64,000 nucleotides of DNA from Rhodocollybia butyracea (GCA_015501585.1 JADNRY010000173.1:62001-126000), one strand, 5' to 3'. Numbered from the stretch's first letter, positions 45,100 through 57,021 are shown. A program made the numbers and translations. The notes: a model not told the origin generated them from the sequence alone.

Positions 45100-47167
45100 G
45101 GTCCAGGTTTATTCGGATAACGTCGGTGGAAGGCCGGAACCAGTTCATCAGCCGCAATCCAAGCAAACTCATCATCGGTGCCTTCATAGCCGGCCCATTG
45201 GATGTAGAAACGGAGCGGGCATTGCTTGTATCTTCAGTCAATCTTGGAGTCAAGAATTTCAGGCACATTGTATTCTTCTTCACCATCAACTTCAATTGGT
45301 GGGGGAGGAGGCTGAGTCCCATTCGGGACCGAAGGTTCCAATTGTGAGACATGGAAAACAGGGTGTATACAGTGAAGGTAGTCTGGGAGTTGAAGCTTGT
45401 AAGAAAGAGAACCAGAACATTCGAGGACCTTGAAAGGGCCAAGGTACTTTTTGGCGAACTTATTGGTAGGCCGAGTAGTCCAAATATGTTTAGCCAAAAC
45501 AAAGACGTCGGAACCAATCGGGAATTCGGAATGGGGAATACATTTCCGATTGGCTTGTTCCTTGTAGCGTTTTTGTGCATTAAGTATTTCATCTCAGAGG
45601 ACAGAATGAAGCTCATCTAGATTGACCACAAAGTCTTGTGCAAGGTCAGATTGAATGTCAACCTCGGGACATACAGTGATGTTGGGATGATAGCCCTTGT
45701 TAGCAAAGAAGGGCAAAATGCCAGTGGAGGCATTCAGAGTGTTGTTGTAAGCAAACTCGGCGAGAGCCAAGAGTTTAGCCCAATCGTCCTGTTGGTAGGA
45801 ACAGTAGATTCTGATGTATTGCTCCAGAGACTGATTGACTCGTTCCGTTTGTCCGTCCGGTTTGGGATGGTAACCCGAAGTGTAGTGAGCTTCTCCGAGA
45901 GCCCGAAAGAACGCAGACACAAACTCGGAACCTCGGTCCGATGTAACATGCGAAGGAACTCCGTGCTTAGAGAAAACATGCAAGACGAACAACTCGGCAA
46001 GTTGCTCGGAGGTGATAGTGTTGTAAGTAGGAATAAAAATGGCTTGCTTCAAAGCGCGATCCACAATAACCAAGATAGCTGTATAGCCATCGGAATCCGG
46101 AAGTTGTTCAATGAAATCCATAGAAATGGAATCCCATGGTCGTGTCGGGACTGGTAACAGTTTGAGTAATCCGTAAGGCCTGTGTTGGCGAGACTTGTTC
46201 CGACCACACACAGTGCAGGAAGAGACATAATCCCAAACAAAGGTCCAAATCTTGGGCCAGGTATATTGATGTTGGATAGACTCTAGAGTCCGATTTTGAC
46301 CAAAATGTCTGGATAGTGGATGATCATGAAAATATCGTAAGACTTGGAGATGCAGATCAGAATGGTCGGGGACAAAGATCCGATCATCTAAGCATAACAG
46401 TCCATCAGAACCTAATTTCCATCGGGACTCAGTCGGGGCTTTTGCAAGCTCAAGACCTTGAACTGTCTGGGGATCAAGCGCAAGTGAAGACTGAATGGAC
46501 TGATGAAGTGAATTGATGTCCATGACTACCGAAGTGTGGAGAGCCGGACCTTCAAGGAAAGTGGCTCGGAGCGACGCAGTCAATTGCTCGTTAGTAAAGA
46601 TAGGTCTGAAGTTGTGTGGATTAACTTGCGCGTAGCCGTTATCCCCCTCTTTTGGCCTTCTTTTGGTGTTCCACTTCTGAAGGCTTGAGGCGTTCGTCGG
46701 CGCCAAGAAGGTTGGCATAAGGCTTCGGTGCAGAACTGACCAAAGATGCAGATTTGTTGAAACCGGAACCCGAAGGGCCCGATCTGTTGTTGTTGTTCCA
46801 AGGCTTTTTCGGTTGTTGCCCGGAGCCTTGGGGGCGTTGTTTGGTTTGTTAAAACCGGAATTCTGTGAAGAGTTATTTTGAGAGGAAGAGTTCAAAGAAC
46901 CCTTTTCCATTGGAGAGGAAGTTTTACCGCTGGAGCCACCTCCGGAAGACCTTGCGACCTCTCTTTTACGTTCTTCATTGCGCCGCCAGTGCCGATTATC
47001 TATCTCAAGCACTTTCGCGCGATATGCAGAAAGCGTTGCTGGCGTCGGACCGTGAACCATTTTGTCCTTGATCCTAGTAGCCAAACCACGCTGATAAGCC
47101 CATTTAAGAGCGACGTCATCCCATCCTGTCATTGCCCGCCAGCGTGTTGAATCGGGTGTTGTATTTC
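45100..47167 (-). pseudogene. Ty3/gypsy chromovirus: gag 3' part, integrase, chromodomain; RT region deleted
   Basis: Minus strand from 47,167. A gag segment ('WAYQRGLATRIKDKMVHGPT') comes first, then an Asn/Ser-rich linker. Near 46,650 the sequence jumps straight to the end of the RNase H/integrase linker ('GDNGYAQVNPHNFRPIFTNE'), so the zinc knuckle, protease, RT and RNase H are missing. The integrase follows: HHCC ('DHPLSRHFGQ', 'CTVCGRNK'), catalytic D ('DSISMDFIEQL'), D ('VTSDRGSEF') and E ('GQTERVNQSLEQY'), with five residues lost before 'HYTSGYHP'. After a TGA at 45,594-45,596 come 'GPFKVLECSGSLSYKLQLPD', 'HPVFHVSQLEP', a second TGA at 45,234-45,236 and the chromodomain-like 'FYIQWAGYEGTDDEF'. 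Both stops stand where relatives have Arg. The gag is also frame-shifted near 47,130. The element cannot move by itself. Confidence 0.9.
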
Positions 47168-47172
47168 CGAAC

Positions 47173-48344
47173 TGTTATGACCCGGATCTAAATCCTATAC
47201 ACCCAATCTTTTTTCTTCTGTAACCAACTATGAACACTATCATTAATACTTCTACTTAACATTTTACATTCATTAGTTATTCAACACCATTTGGGTTAAT
47301 GCTGCACACATTCTTCCAGAACACCAGAATGATCTTTAACAGTCACTGCACAGTCTGCACAGTCATGACATCATTCTAGCTCCACAACTATGATGTCATC
47401 TTGCTACTCTACAATCATGATGTCATTCCATTGCTCCGCAGTTATGATATCACAACACTGCTCCACAGCTATGACATCATTGCATAGCCTCTTTACATCA
47501 ATGACTCAATATCAGTCATTGCACAGCCAGATATCTGAGTCAACTACGGTTCCGCATACATGACTCAATATTAGTCATTGCACAGCATTACATAGTCAGA
47601 CTGACTCATCCGCAGTATTTCCGCAGTTATGACTCAAATCTAGTCATTCCGCAGCATTTCCTAACTAGTACACATTGCACAGTATATAAGTAGTCTAGAT
47701 TTACCAATGTACGTTAGACATATTATTTTTCTTAAATCCAAACCCCCACTTGTTTGCTGTTATCACTTGTGTGAATCACCAGACCAACTCATTGTATATT
47801 GTTGAGCTATCTCCAAGTTACAATACACATTTATACATCTTGTTGAGCTAACTGCAAGTTGTATCCACTAACATTCACCTGTTGAGCTATCTCCTAGTGA
47901 ATACTTCTTTAATTGCCACTTGTTGAGCTATCTCCAAGTTGCAACTTCCTATTACTTGTTGAGCTATCTCCGAGTACTAGACACCACACTCACTATTACT
48001 TGTTGAGCTATCTCCGAGTACTAGACACCACACTCACTACTACTTGTTGAGCCATCTCCGAGTACTAGTTCTGATTCATATTACTGCTTGTTGAGCTATC
48101 TCCGAGGGTAATCTTATTATTATTATTTGTCGAGCTATCTCCAAATAATAACTTCTGTGAGTTTTGTATTACAAACTAGTTACTAACTTTACTTGAGCCT
48201 AGTTGTTTGAGTATATATTTTTTGCCTAGCGGTTTCAACGAACGGAAAGGCTTGCTCTATAATCTCATTAATTTCTCTTATCATTTTTACTGCCAAGTTA
48301 CGTACTGTGAAGGTTTGGACGAGACTATTGATCGAGTCATAACA
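47173..48344 (+). repeat. 5' LTR
   Basis: Starts TGTTATGACCC and ends GTCATAACA; the terminal 9 bp are inverted copies of each other. TATATA lies at 47,683-47,688. The region 32 bp downstream reads TAGACATATTATT, two bases different from the 3' LTR (47,715 and 47,720). The upstream part has repeated TGATGTCAT and TGACTCAATA words (CRE/AP-1-like), which may be activator sites. Confidence 0.95.
47792..48151 (+). repeat. Array of nine hairpins with constant loop, in R/U5 of the 5' LTR
   Basis: Nine units, each a stem of about 9 nt, a loop of consensus GTTGAGCTATCTCC (four units have one or two changes) and a complementary 9-nt arm. Stems differ from unit to unit: TTGTATATT/AAGTTACAA (47,792), ATACATCTT/AAGTTGTAT, ATTCACCT/TAGTGAAT, TTGCCACTT/AAGTTGCAA and, last, TTATTATTT/AAATAATAA (to 48,151, perfect). 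The loops stay nearly fixed while the arms change and largely keep pairing. The array lies in the inferred 5' leader, between the predicted start of transcription and gag. Confidence 0.8.
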
Positions 48345-48345
48345 T

Positions 48346-48358
48346 AATAATACGTCTC
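48346..48358 (+). other. Primer-binding site of self-priming type
   Basis: AATAATACGTCTC begins one base after the 5' LTR. It is the exact reverse complement of GAGACGTATTATT in the 3' LTR (57,564-57,576), 32 bp downstream of TATATA, i.e. at the expected 5' end of the transcript. It does not begin with TGG as tRNA-primed sites do. In Tf1 of fission yeast the first bases of the RNA pair with such a site and prime reverse transcription. Confidence 0.8.
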
Positions 48359-50641
48359 TACCCGCCCCCATTAAATGTCTACGCAAACGACTAGAACATA
48401 CACCCAAACTGGGTCTCATCACCATCCTGAAACATTTGTTCAAGGATCTAGTAATCAAACTATTCCAACCGGTTTTAATGCTCCAGGATATACACTGGGA
48501 CAAGACAATCCCAACGTTGGAGACATAAGCCAGTGGACACCCACTGAAATATCAGAAGGTGAAGTTGTAGTGATGCGGAGAATTCACATTGGATCAGATG
48601 GATCAAATTTCACTGAAACTGTGGTTCAAGAAGTTAGAATGACCCCTACTGCAGAAATTTCTGAGATATTTGCTCATCACGAAGACCGTTCCACCAGTCA
48701 TTTAGTTGATAATGGTTCGCGAGGACAACAGCAAAATCTTACTCTTGCAGCAAATGTACCTCTACCTTCTTCACATCATAGCCATTCTGTGCAATCTGAA
48801 ACCCATAAATCTCAAAGTGAACACTCTACAAGGCAAAACAGGGATATACTTCAGGTCTCAGAACCTCAACAAAATCCTTCACACAGCCGCCACTCGTCAC
48901 CCATACAGTCAATTAGTAGGAATGTATTGCCACAAGCAATTGTGAATCAATCACAGACACCTATAATTGAATTTTTTGACTCGTTACAAGCACAGTATAG
49001 AGAACAACAGTCTCTTACAAGGCCAAGTACAAGACAATCTGAGCCTGTTAGAAGGTCTCCATTGTCTGTAGTCCCTGAGGAAATTCAAGAGCATTCTGTG
49101 GCTCATAGTAGCTCACATCATGAGTTCCCACCACAGCAATCTCACAATTCTCAGTCAGACCATACTGCTTTAAGTGCTGTTAGGAGTTCAAACCGGTCAC
49201 AAGGACATGAACAATCACCTGTTCAATTGCAAGTTTTGAAACCAGTTTTAACTGTCAGGAACATCCCATCACCAAGTGGATCTTCCAAAAGCTCAGTAAA
49301 AAGCTCAGCAAAACAAAGCTCACATAAGTCAAGCAATAGTGTACCAATTTTGAACCAGCTTCAAAATGAACAAACACAGTTTGACAGACTTAGTCAACAA
49401 TGCCAGAAATTCTTAGAGTCGTTAGGCTATAGAAGCGGTAATGCTCAGCCTTGGCAATGGGTTCAGCAGTTGGAAAGACTAGGTCAGAGAGAGCTTGCAC
49501 AACTAAGTCCAAGTCTGTATCAGCGGATATCAGAAGAAAGGAATAGTCAAATGTTAACATACCTATATGATGAGACACAAAGGAGTGAAGTTCAAGTTCT
49601 ATTGAGGGCAAGAAGTAGCACTAGTGCAGAATTAGCATCTTCTGTTCATATGAGCCAGATGGCTAGAGTACAGGAAAATGCACCAAGTGTTCACACACCA
49701 GTGCAAACTCCACCAAAAGCAGAAGTTCTGCCAAGTGCACAAGCCTCCACACAGAGAAATCAATTAATTGAGAACACACAAAATGTGGAAGAAACTCATG
49801 TTCCACTTACAGAGAGGAACTCTAGGCAAAATGAAAGCTCTAATGAGACTGACAGAATACTTGCCTGGACAAGAAGGGTTCAACCACCAAGTCCTCAAAA
49901 TGTTAATATACCAATTATTCAACCCACAACACATAAGCCATTAGTGACTAACCCTGTTGAAAAAATGGAGCAAGTAGTGAGAAATGCAAATCAACATGAT
50001 CACTCTAGGACTCAACCTCAACGTGATGAACCACCTCATGCCAGTGGTAGTCACACACCATTTGATCAAGGGAAAAGAAATACAAGACTTAGAAGCAGAA
50101 AGCAGAATTTTGCACTACCTACAAAATATGAACCTGCTCAAGCCTCACCAAGTCGGCAGGTATTTCCTGAGACACAAGTCATAAAAAATAGATTTGACTC
50201 TCCTCACATTCCCATGCCTATCCAATCTCCTGGGCACCTGGTAGAACCAACACCATTGCTTGCAGAACATCATAGCCAGGTTTCACAGACTCATAAGACT
50301 GTTGTACCTAGGCCTTTGAGTCTGAATTGGGGTGATGAAGCAAATGAATTTTTGCCAATCAATGGTTATCCATTCATCCCAAATAAAGGAAAGACACCTG
50401 TCCAAGCATCAGGAGGAGCGCCACCATCACCTCCACCACCAGATGATCCTGGAAATCATAGTGAAGGGGATGACCCAAGCAGAAATGATGAAAACAATAG
50501 AAACAATTCCCACAGGAATGGCGGACCCAATGGATCTCCTCCACCACCAAATGATGGCGGACCTCCAAAAATGCCTTGTGGAAAATCTAATTGTTGCTGT
50601 TGCAAAGATGGAAGAGATGGAAGGGACGGCAGGGATGGACG

Positions 50642-53600
50642 TAGTGATGTGCAGGCCAGGGCTCTGAGCCCTTGAGCCCTCTGAGCCCGGCCTTCCTGAG
50701 CCCTAGCCCAGCCCGACCCACTTAAGGCTTGGACACGGCTCAGGGCCGGGCTGAGATTTTTCCAAGCCCTGGGCCCGGGGCCTGAGCCGCGGCTGGTGAG
50801 CGTCAAAATGCTGCACTCGGCGCATTCGGCATCTGATAACTGCATAGTTCCTGAGTCAGCCTGATATGTGCCGATTCATTTTTCTTAAAGTCTTTCACAA
50901 ACATGTCTGAACGGCTACGCCGTGCTCCCGCGCCGTCGACCAAGCTTACGGATCCATTCAATAATGCCGCGCTTCTTCCATCGCAAAAACACGCGATTGA
51001 AGCAAAATCTCATGCTCAAAAGGAGAAAGAACTCACGCAAGGGAGAACTTTGACAGATGATGATATCGAACATCTCTCCAATGGTACGTAAATACCAAAT
51101 GACTGTATGTATCACGACTTCTCTGCTCAACAGATTGCAATGGAAGTTCCTCAACTACTGGACCAACTTTGAAGCGCAAGCCTTCTGTATCAATTGAGAT
51201 AGACCACGAAGACACCTCTAACATTACTCCTGAGCCCAAAGCCAAGGAAACAAACCCGAAATGTGCATACTTCTCACAGCTTTGATATTGCTTGTCACTC
51301 ATACTATTAAATGTAGCTAAACGCGCAAGAGTTACGGCTGAGCCTGTAAGTTCCGATGAAGACGAACAACCTGTCGAGAAACCAAAGACTGCCAAAAACG
51401 CCGATGTACATCACTTTTTCAATGATCCCATCCACATAGCTGGCCAAAACAAGACACGAAGGCAGTGTAAACTCTGCAGGTATGTTATTGTACAAGAATG
51501 GCTCTTTGTTCAATTCATTCCACAGTACGGCCCCATTTGTGTCCGATATCAGTACTCTCCGCCGTCACTTAGGCTTGAAGCATGAGGTGTGTCCTTTGAA
51601 AATTTTTATGCTTGTGCACTAACCCTTGAAAAAGTACCCATATCGACAGTGGGCAAAAGCCAACAATTTTCGGTCAATGATTCCAAAAGATGTAGCGGAA
51701 CGTAAGAAAGCTACTGCGGCCGCAGCTGCTAGCCAGAGTACAATAAACGATCATGCGGTACCTCTTGAGCCTAAGGCTAAAGTAATCCCTTACTCGCATG
51801 AGCTGTTTCAGCAGGCTGCTCTTGAGTGGCTTATTGAGACTGATCAAGTACTACTTTATGTGCTTTTTATCGTTAGTATCCTACTAATTGAGTCTTTTTG
51901 TAGCCTATTTCGGCCTTAGAACATCCGAAATTCCAGAATATGATCAGTGTTGCAGCCCGTGCAACCCATGGAGTTAAAATTCCTGGGCGCAAGGCAACTC
52001 GAGCTGCCATCATTAAGCTTTTCAAAACGAACCTTTATGAGTTACGGATGCGATTTGCGGTATGTAGCTCTATCCGACACTCCCCGAAAATAGGAATTTG
52101 ATGTATTTATAGAGCGATGCAGTGACCGGGAAAATTTCTCTTACCTGTGATGCATGGCAGGCCTCCAACGGCGATGCATACTTTGCAGTCACTGGTCACT
52201 GGATCGAGGAAGTTTCTCCTGGAAAGTGGAAGCTTCAAAGCGCACTGCTTGGTTTCACGCATATGAATACTGCACACAGCGGACCTTTGTTGGGTCGTGC
52301 ACTATTCAAGATTTTGCGCCGTTTTGATATTGTTCATCGAGTAAGTTGTTTGTATTTCGATAAACTGTACTTACCAAGGTATAGATTGGCTGGGTAACAT
52401 GCGATAATGCCAGTAACAATGATACAATGCTTGAGTTCATGGCTCGACTCGTCAATCAAGACAAATCCCGCGCAGGGATGAAGAGATGGTCATACTTTTA
52501 TCACCACATACGGTGAGTATTGTTTTCAATAATTTTCTTTGCCTTACTAAATCTATTACTAGGTGCCTTGCTCATATTATCAATCTTGCGACTCAGGCTA
52601 TACTTAAAACACATAGCAAATCTGAGCATTACAACTCTGCAGATCCTGAGGCTCATGAGCCAAATGTGGACGAGGCGTTCCGCGATGAAATAGGCCTTGT
52701 CCGAGCCATTGTTGTGAAGGTACATATGCAATCCTCTATGATCCAAATCAAACCTATTCAGAACAAATATAGGCTCGTTCATCTGCGAAACGTGGGCAAC
52801 TTTTTAAAGATATTCAACATCGCGACAGTGTTGACAGCGTACGTCAACTTCTACTGGATATGGCTGTTCGATGGTCATCAACGTATGTAATGTTACACCG
52901 TGCGGAGGAGCTTAAGAAGGTAGTACACTGTTGACTGTATATCTCACAAAACTCAATTTTGTATACAGTACATCAAAACCTTTGTATATGAGATCGGCAT
53001 TATGGAGAAAAACCTTGAGAAACGTCGCAAAATTGATAAACTCAATTTGGAGGATAGTGAATGGGATCGCGTCAATACTATGCTTGATATTTTGGCCGTA
53101 AGTTTGCATATGATGTTTGTAGCTTTCGTACTTATTATCTAAAGCACGCGGACAATGCCCAGCAGGCGTTCTCATCAGAGAATGAGCCTTCACTGCATGT
53201 TGGTATCCCTGCACTAGAGGCACTTCATAATGCTTGGTCAAAGCGACTTTCCAAGGCAAAATATAGTTTGTTTTCGGATGCACTGCAAGCTGGGATAGAC
53301 AAGCTGGCGGATTATTATGACCGTACCGGAGACTCACCTGCATATGTCATCTCAATGGGTACGTGGTCTGAGAGCGTGTATCTGTGTTCTCATCATATGA
53401 TACAGTCCTAAATCCGAAGCAGAAAACTGTACATTTTGACAAGCACTGGGATTCTGAACTTCGTGCAAAAGTCCGTATGCAAGCTGAAGAAATTGTATGT
53501 AATCATTTTATTGTGATTTCGTGCATACCTAATATCGCATAGTTCAAAGAACAATATACCAACATGTATGGCTCAACGTCAGCATTTCCGCATGTAACAA

Positions 53601-54380
53601 AACTAGATTCTCGTCCCCTTGGAAAGAAGTCAGCATTGTTGCGTGAGTTGTCAGATGATGAGGGTGACCTCGAATGCTTCAATTCGCCATCTCCGGACCG
53701 TGTACCTTGGCTTGAGGAATTCGGTAAATATTACGATGCAAAAGACACCGTACCAGAAGGAATGTCTATTGTCGAGTGGTGGGGGGTATGTGGCACTGTT
53801 GTTTGATTTCTCTGTATTGATGTCAGTGTAGATGAATGCGCAACGTTTACCAGTATGGGCATCTCTTGCTCGAGACTTCCTTGCCATTATGGCCTCTTCA
53901 GTCTCCAGTGAGCGCGCTTTTTCTGCTGCGGGAATCACAATCAGTAAGCGTCGAAATCGTCTCAAGGGAGATATAGTTGAGGCACTTCAGTTCTTGAAAT
54001 GTTTGTTGCGGAAGGATCTCCTGTTCCGTGAACAGATATCCACCCTTGATGAGTTTGAGTTTGAACGTGAGGATAATTGGGAGGGGGTGGCGGCTGAGGA
54101 GGATAGATCTAACCTTGTAGGTGAAAAGTCCGACTCTTGGATTCCTGTGGATGATGGGAGCGATGAATGGGAGGAAATTACGATGTAATCACCATAGATA
54201 TATATATAGAATCAAATTTTCTCATATCCCCAGACTGAGGCGCGGCTCGAGCCCCAGCCCAGCCTTGGCCTGACCCTAGCCTTTGGGTAAGGCCGGGCTC
54301 AGGATTTTGGTCAGCCTTGGCCGCGGCTACTTGAGCCTTGGCCGCGGCTGCTGAGCCCGGCCCCAGCCTTCACATCACTA
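50642..54380 (+). mobile_element. Complete hAT transposon, 3,739 bp
   Basis: The ends are TAGTGATGTGCAGGCCAGGG and, on the complement of the right end, TAGTGATGTGAAGGCTGGGG. The flanking 8-bp duplication GATGGACG lies at 50,634-50,641 and 54,381-54,388. The outer 150-200 bp on each side are packed with GAGCCC/GGGCT and CCGCGGC words, probably transposase-binding subterminal repeats. It contains one transposase gene with no visible break. Confidence 0.95.
50903..54188 (+). CDS. hAT transposase, multi-exon, apparently intact
   Basis: Starts MSERLRRAPAPSTKL and runs through about 14 exons with introns of 45-60 bp (first ones 51,084-51,133, 51,263-51,316, 51,480-51,525, 51,587-51,634). A BED zinc finger is split by an intron: 'NKTRRQCKLC' then 'TLRRHLGLKHE'. 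The RNase-H-like core has the first Asp in 'KISLTCDAWQASNGDAYFAV' (about 52,150) and the second in 'IGWVTCDNASNNDTM' (about 52,400). The C-terminal dimerisation domain with the catalytic Glu is 'MASSVSSERAFSAAG' (about 53,900), and an acidic tail ends at 54,188. It cuts and inserts the element by a DDE mechanism. No stop or frameshift was found in the exons I translated; later exon borders were checked less closely. Confidence 0.88.
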
Positions 54381-55535
54381 GATGGACGTGATGGCAGAGA
54401 TACCAATGAGCGTGATCCAGAAAGAGAGGAGCAGAAAAGAAGGAATGAAGAAACCACTAGAGCTCTGGCAAGAGAGTCAAAGCTTGACATCAACAAACCA
54501 ACTCCATTTGATGGATCTAACAGAGCTGCTTGGAGAGCATTTTTAAATTCAGTACTGATAATGTTCAATGCAAAGCCAATGACTTACTCTACAGATAATT
54601 CTAAAATTACATTTGGCGCATCATACCTTACAGGAGCTGCAGCAAAGTATTACAATAATCTAGTAGAACAACAGGCCAATGGAGAGAATGAATCCTTCAT
54701 TCCATCATTGAATATCTGGTCTGAGTTTGTTAAGTTGTTTGGACGCATGTTTGGTCTCCATGATGAGAAAATGCATGCTCAGTCACAACTAGACAAATGT
54801 CTACAAGTCCCCAGGGAGTCATTTGCAGACTTTTTAGTCAAGTTTGAAGATATTGCTAACCGCACTACTTACAATGATCCTGCTAAGCGATGGAGACTTC
54901 TGAATCAGATCCGGCCAGATCTGCGCAACCGTCTAACAATGGTTGGCAATTTGCCAGAAACATATCAGGATGTTGTTGATAGGCTATTGGATATTGATGG
55001 CGCACGAGAAGCATTTTATGATTCCGGACTTGGGAATAATTTCAGAACTGGGAATAACAATACCCAAAATGAAAACACAAATAATCAAACCCTTGACCAC
55101 AACCAGTCAGGAAACAGCTACTCCACCTCTGCAAACACAAATTTCAATCAGAATATTCCGCCTAATAATCATACAACACAAGTTCAACCACAGGACGCTA
55201 CTACATCTAACACACAGACTCAAAGACCATCTAGAATGAATCACAACAGTTCTAGAAACAATTATATCAATGAGGCTTCAGCTGTAGTACAAATGGCTTG
55301 GGTCACTCAAGAGGAGTATGACCAAAGACGAGCAAAAGGGGCTTGCACTTACTGTGGTGAGATGGGCCATTTCACCAGAAACTGCCCACAACGGCGCAAT
55401 AATGTATCGGGTCGAGCCACATTTATGGACACTTCCAGTGACACACCAAGCAATATTACACTTGAAGTTGAGGGTGAAGTCATTGATATTGACAGCACAC
55501 TCATGGAAGGAGACCCTGAAGGAGGGGAAATATAA

Positions 55536-57007
55536 GAATCACAACCAAGAGAACCTTCCATGGCTGAGGAAGAATAGGGGAAACCTAAGGACCAGCCATT
55601 AATTCTCTAATTTCTCTTCAACCAATTATCATCAGCACCAAGTTATTCACCTATAAAATCCTATAAAATCCAATTCAGCTCTACCTTCATCAAGATACCC
55701 ATATGCAGAAGAGAAACCACTACTGAAGACCCTTGATTAAGCCAGAGCATACTCAGCACCAATGCTGCTACCATGACACCCTAATGATTTTACGATGCCA
55801 TTATTCATGACCCATATGATCCCCAAATATAACGCCCAAACATCAGAGAACTGATCAGCTTTGATGTTCCACAACACTCAAATTTCAACTTTCAGTTGAG
55901 CACAAGCCAAAAAATGAACAATCTAGAACCATGCTAGAATGCCCTTAAGGAACTGGCAGGATGGAGCAACAAATGATGCCAAGCTCGTTAACTCTTGACC
56001 ATTCAACCAGACCAACTGTGGAACTTACTCAGAAATGTTGCAAAAAACTTACCGCCACATTAACCCTATGATCTCCAACCAAATGCGATTACTTATGATA
56101 CATATTATGCCCAGAAATTGTAGCAAGAACACCAGAAAGCAGAGCAGCTTTGAAAGATGTGCAGAAGCATCGCATAACAAGGGGAAAGGAAGGAGAATAC
56201 CAACAGCCTAAACAGGAGTTGAATAAATACTAAGGAAGAGAGATTTCCGCACCTGAGATACACCTCAGGTTAATGAGTTTCAATCTAACGGAAGATGAAA
56301 ATCATTCATACCCGCTATTACACCAAAAAATACATCTACAATTCCGGAAATCTTGTATCAACATGAGATTCAACTACCAAGTCAAGATTAATGCTTACTG
56401 AAACACCGGCAGTTGAGCCCGAAATGGCACAAATATCACAAACCATGAGCTTCAGGCCCATGAAATCAAATCTCTGATTAACTGGAAATATGCTGAATCT
56501 ATCTAAATGATATACTCAGAACCTCGAGACCTAGCTTTGCCAATAATGTCAACTATTCTCAACTAAACCACCAATCAACTTGCAGCAATTGACATCAGAG
56601 TGACCATCATATCATCGATATGTAAACATATCTCCAATCAAACAATCATTTTGATTGATGGAATTCCCGTAAATCAGATCCATGGACATAATGCACTGCC
56701 AAAATCTTTGATGTATCAGAATCATGATGTTGATGTAAAATGTCACTTGCTAGTGATAGTTTTGACGCTACCTGGCACTTGAGCAAAAAAAAATTCACGT
56801 ATCAGGCAAGGCCACTAACGACACCAATGACACTAATGACCAATCAATGGGCCACTCCACAATCACCAACTAAAGTCAAAATGTGAATGAAACTCAAGAC
56901 ACAGATGAAAGGCAGAAATTGATTCCAGTCAACTCCTTTGCTCTGCTGATTTGATGAATGAACATTGAACTCCCTAACTCATATGTGGCCTCAGAGGGTT
57001 TCGGCCT
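55536..57007. other. Non-coding interior of the gag-only element
   Basis: About 1.5 kb between gag and the polypurine tract. No frame above about 60 codons and no trace of protease, RT, RNase H or integrase motifs on either strand. The DNA is A-rich on the plus strand with many short CCA/CAA runs; it may hold cis signals needed by the helper. Confidence 0.7.
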
Positions 57008-57021
57008 TAAGGGGGGAGTAC
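57008..57021 (+). other. Polypurine tract
   Basis: AAGGGGGGAGTA lies directly before the TGTTATGACC start of the 3' LTR (one C between), where plus-strand DNA synthesis would start. Confidence 0.85.

Larger units (their letters stand above)
48375..55535 (+). pseudogene. gag: gag of the LTR element, interrupted by hAT insertion
   Basis: Two parts, 48,375-50,641 and 54,389-55,535, make one uninterrupted frame of 1,137 codons when the hAT element and one copy of its duplication are ignored (3,414 nt, divisible by three). The first 740 residues are rich in Gln, Ser, Pro and His and look disordered. A Cys cluster ('CGKSNCCCCK') and Arg-Asp-Gly repeats follow; the insertion sits in these. The C-terminal part has a Retrotrans_gag-like capsid domain ('ITFGASYLTGAAAKYYNNLV', 'NIWSEFVKLFGRMFGLHDEK', 'VPRESFADFLVKFEDIANRT') and a CCHC zinc knuckle, CTYCGEMGHFTRNC (about 55,345). 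Gag forms the particle that packages the RNA. As it stands a short Gag would end within the hAT sequence at 50,675 and lack capsid and knuckle. Apart from the insertion no damage is seen. Confidence 0.9.

Noticed and set aside
47792..48151. CRISPR-like array (14-bp repeat with variable spacers)
   Set aside because: The repeat is only 14 bp, spacing is irregular, the intervening arms are complementary to each other, and the genome is fungal. It lies inside an LTR in two copies.
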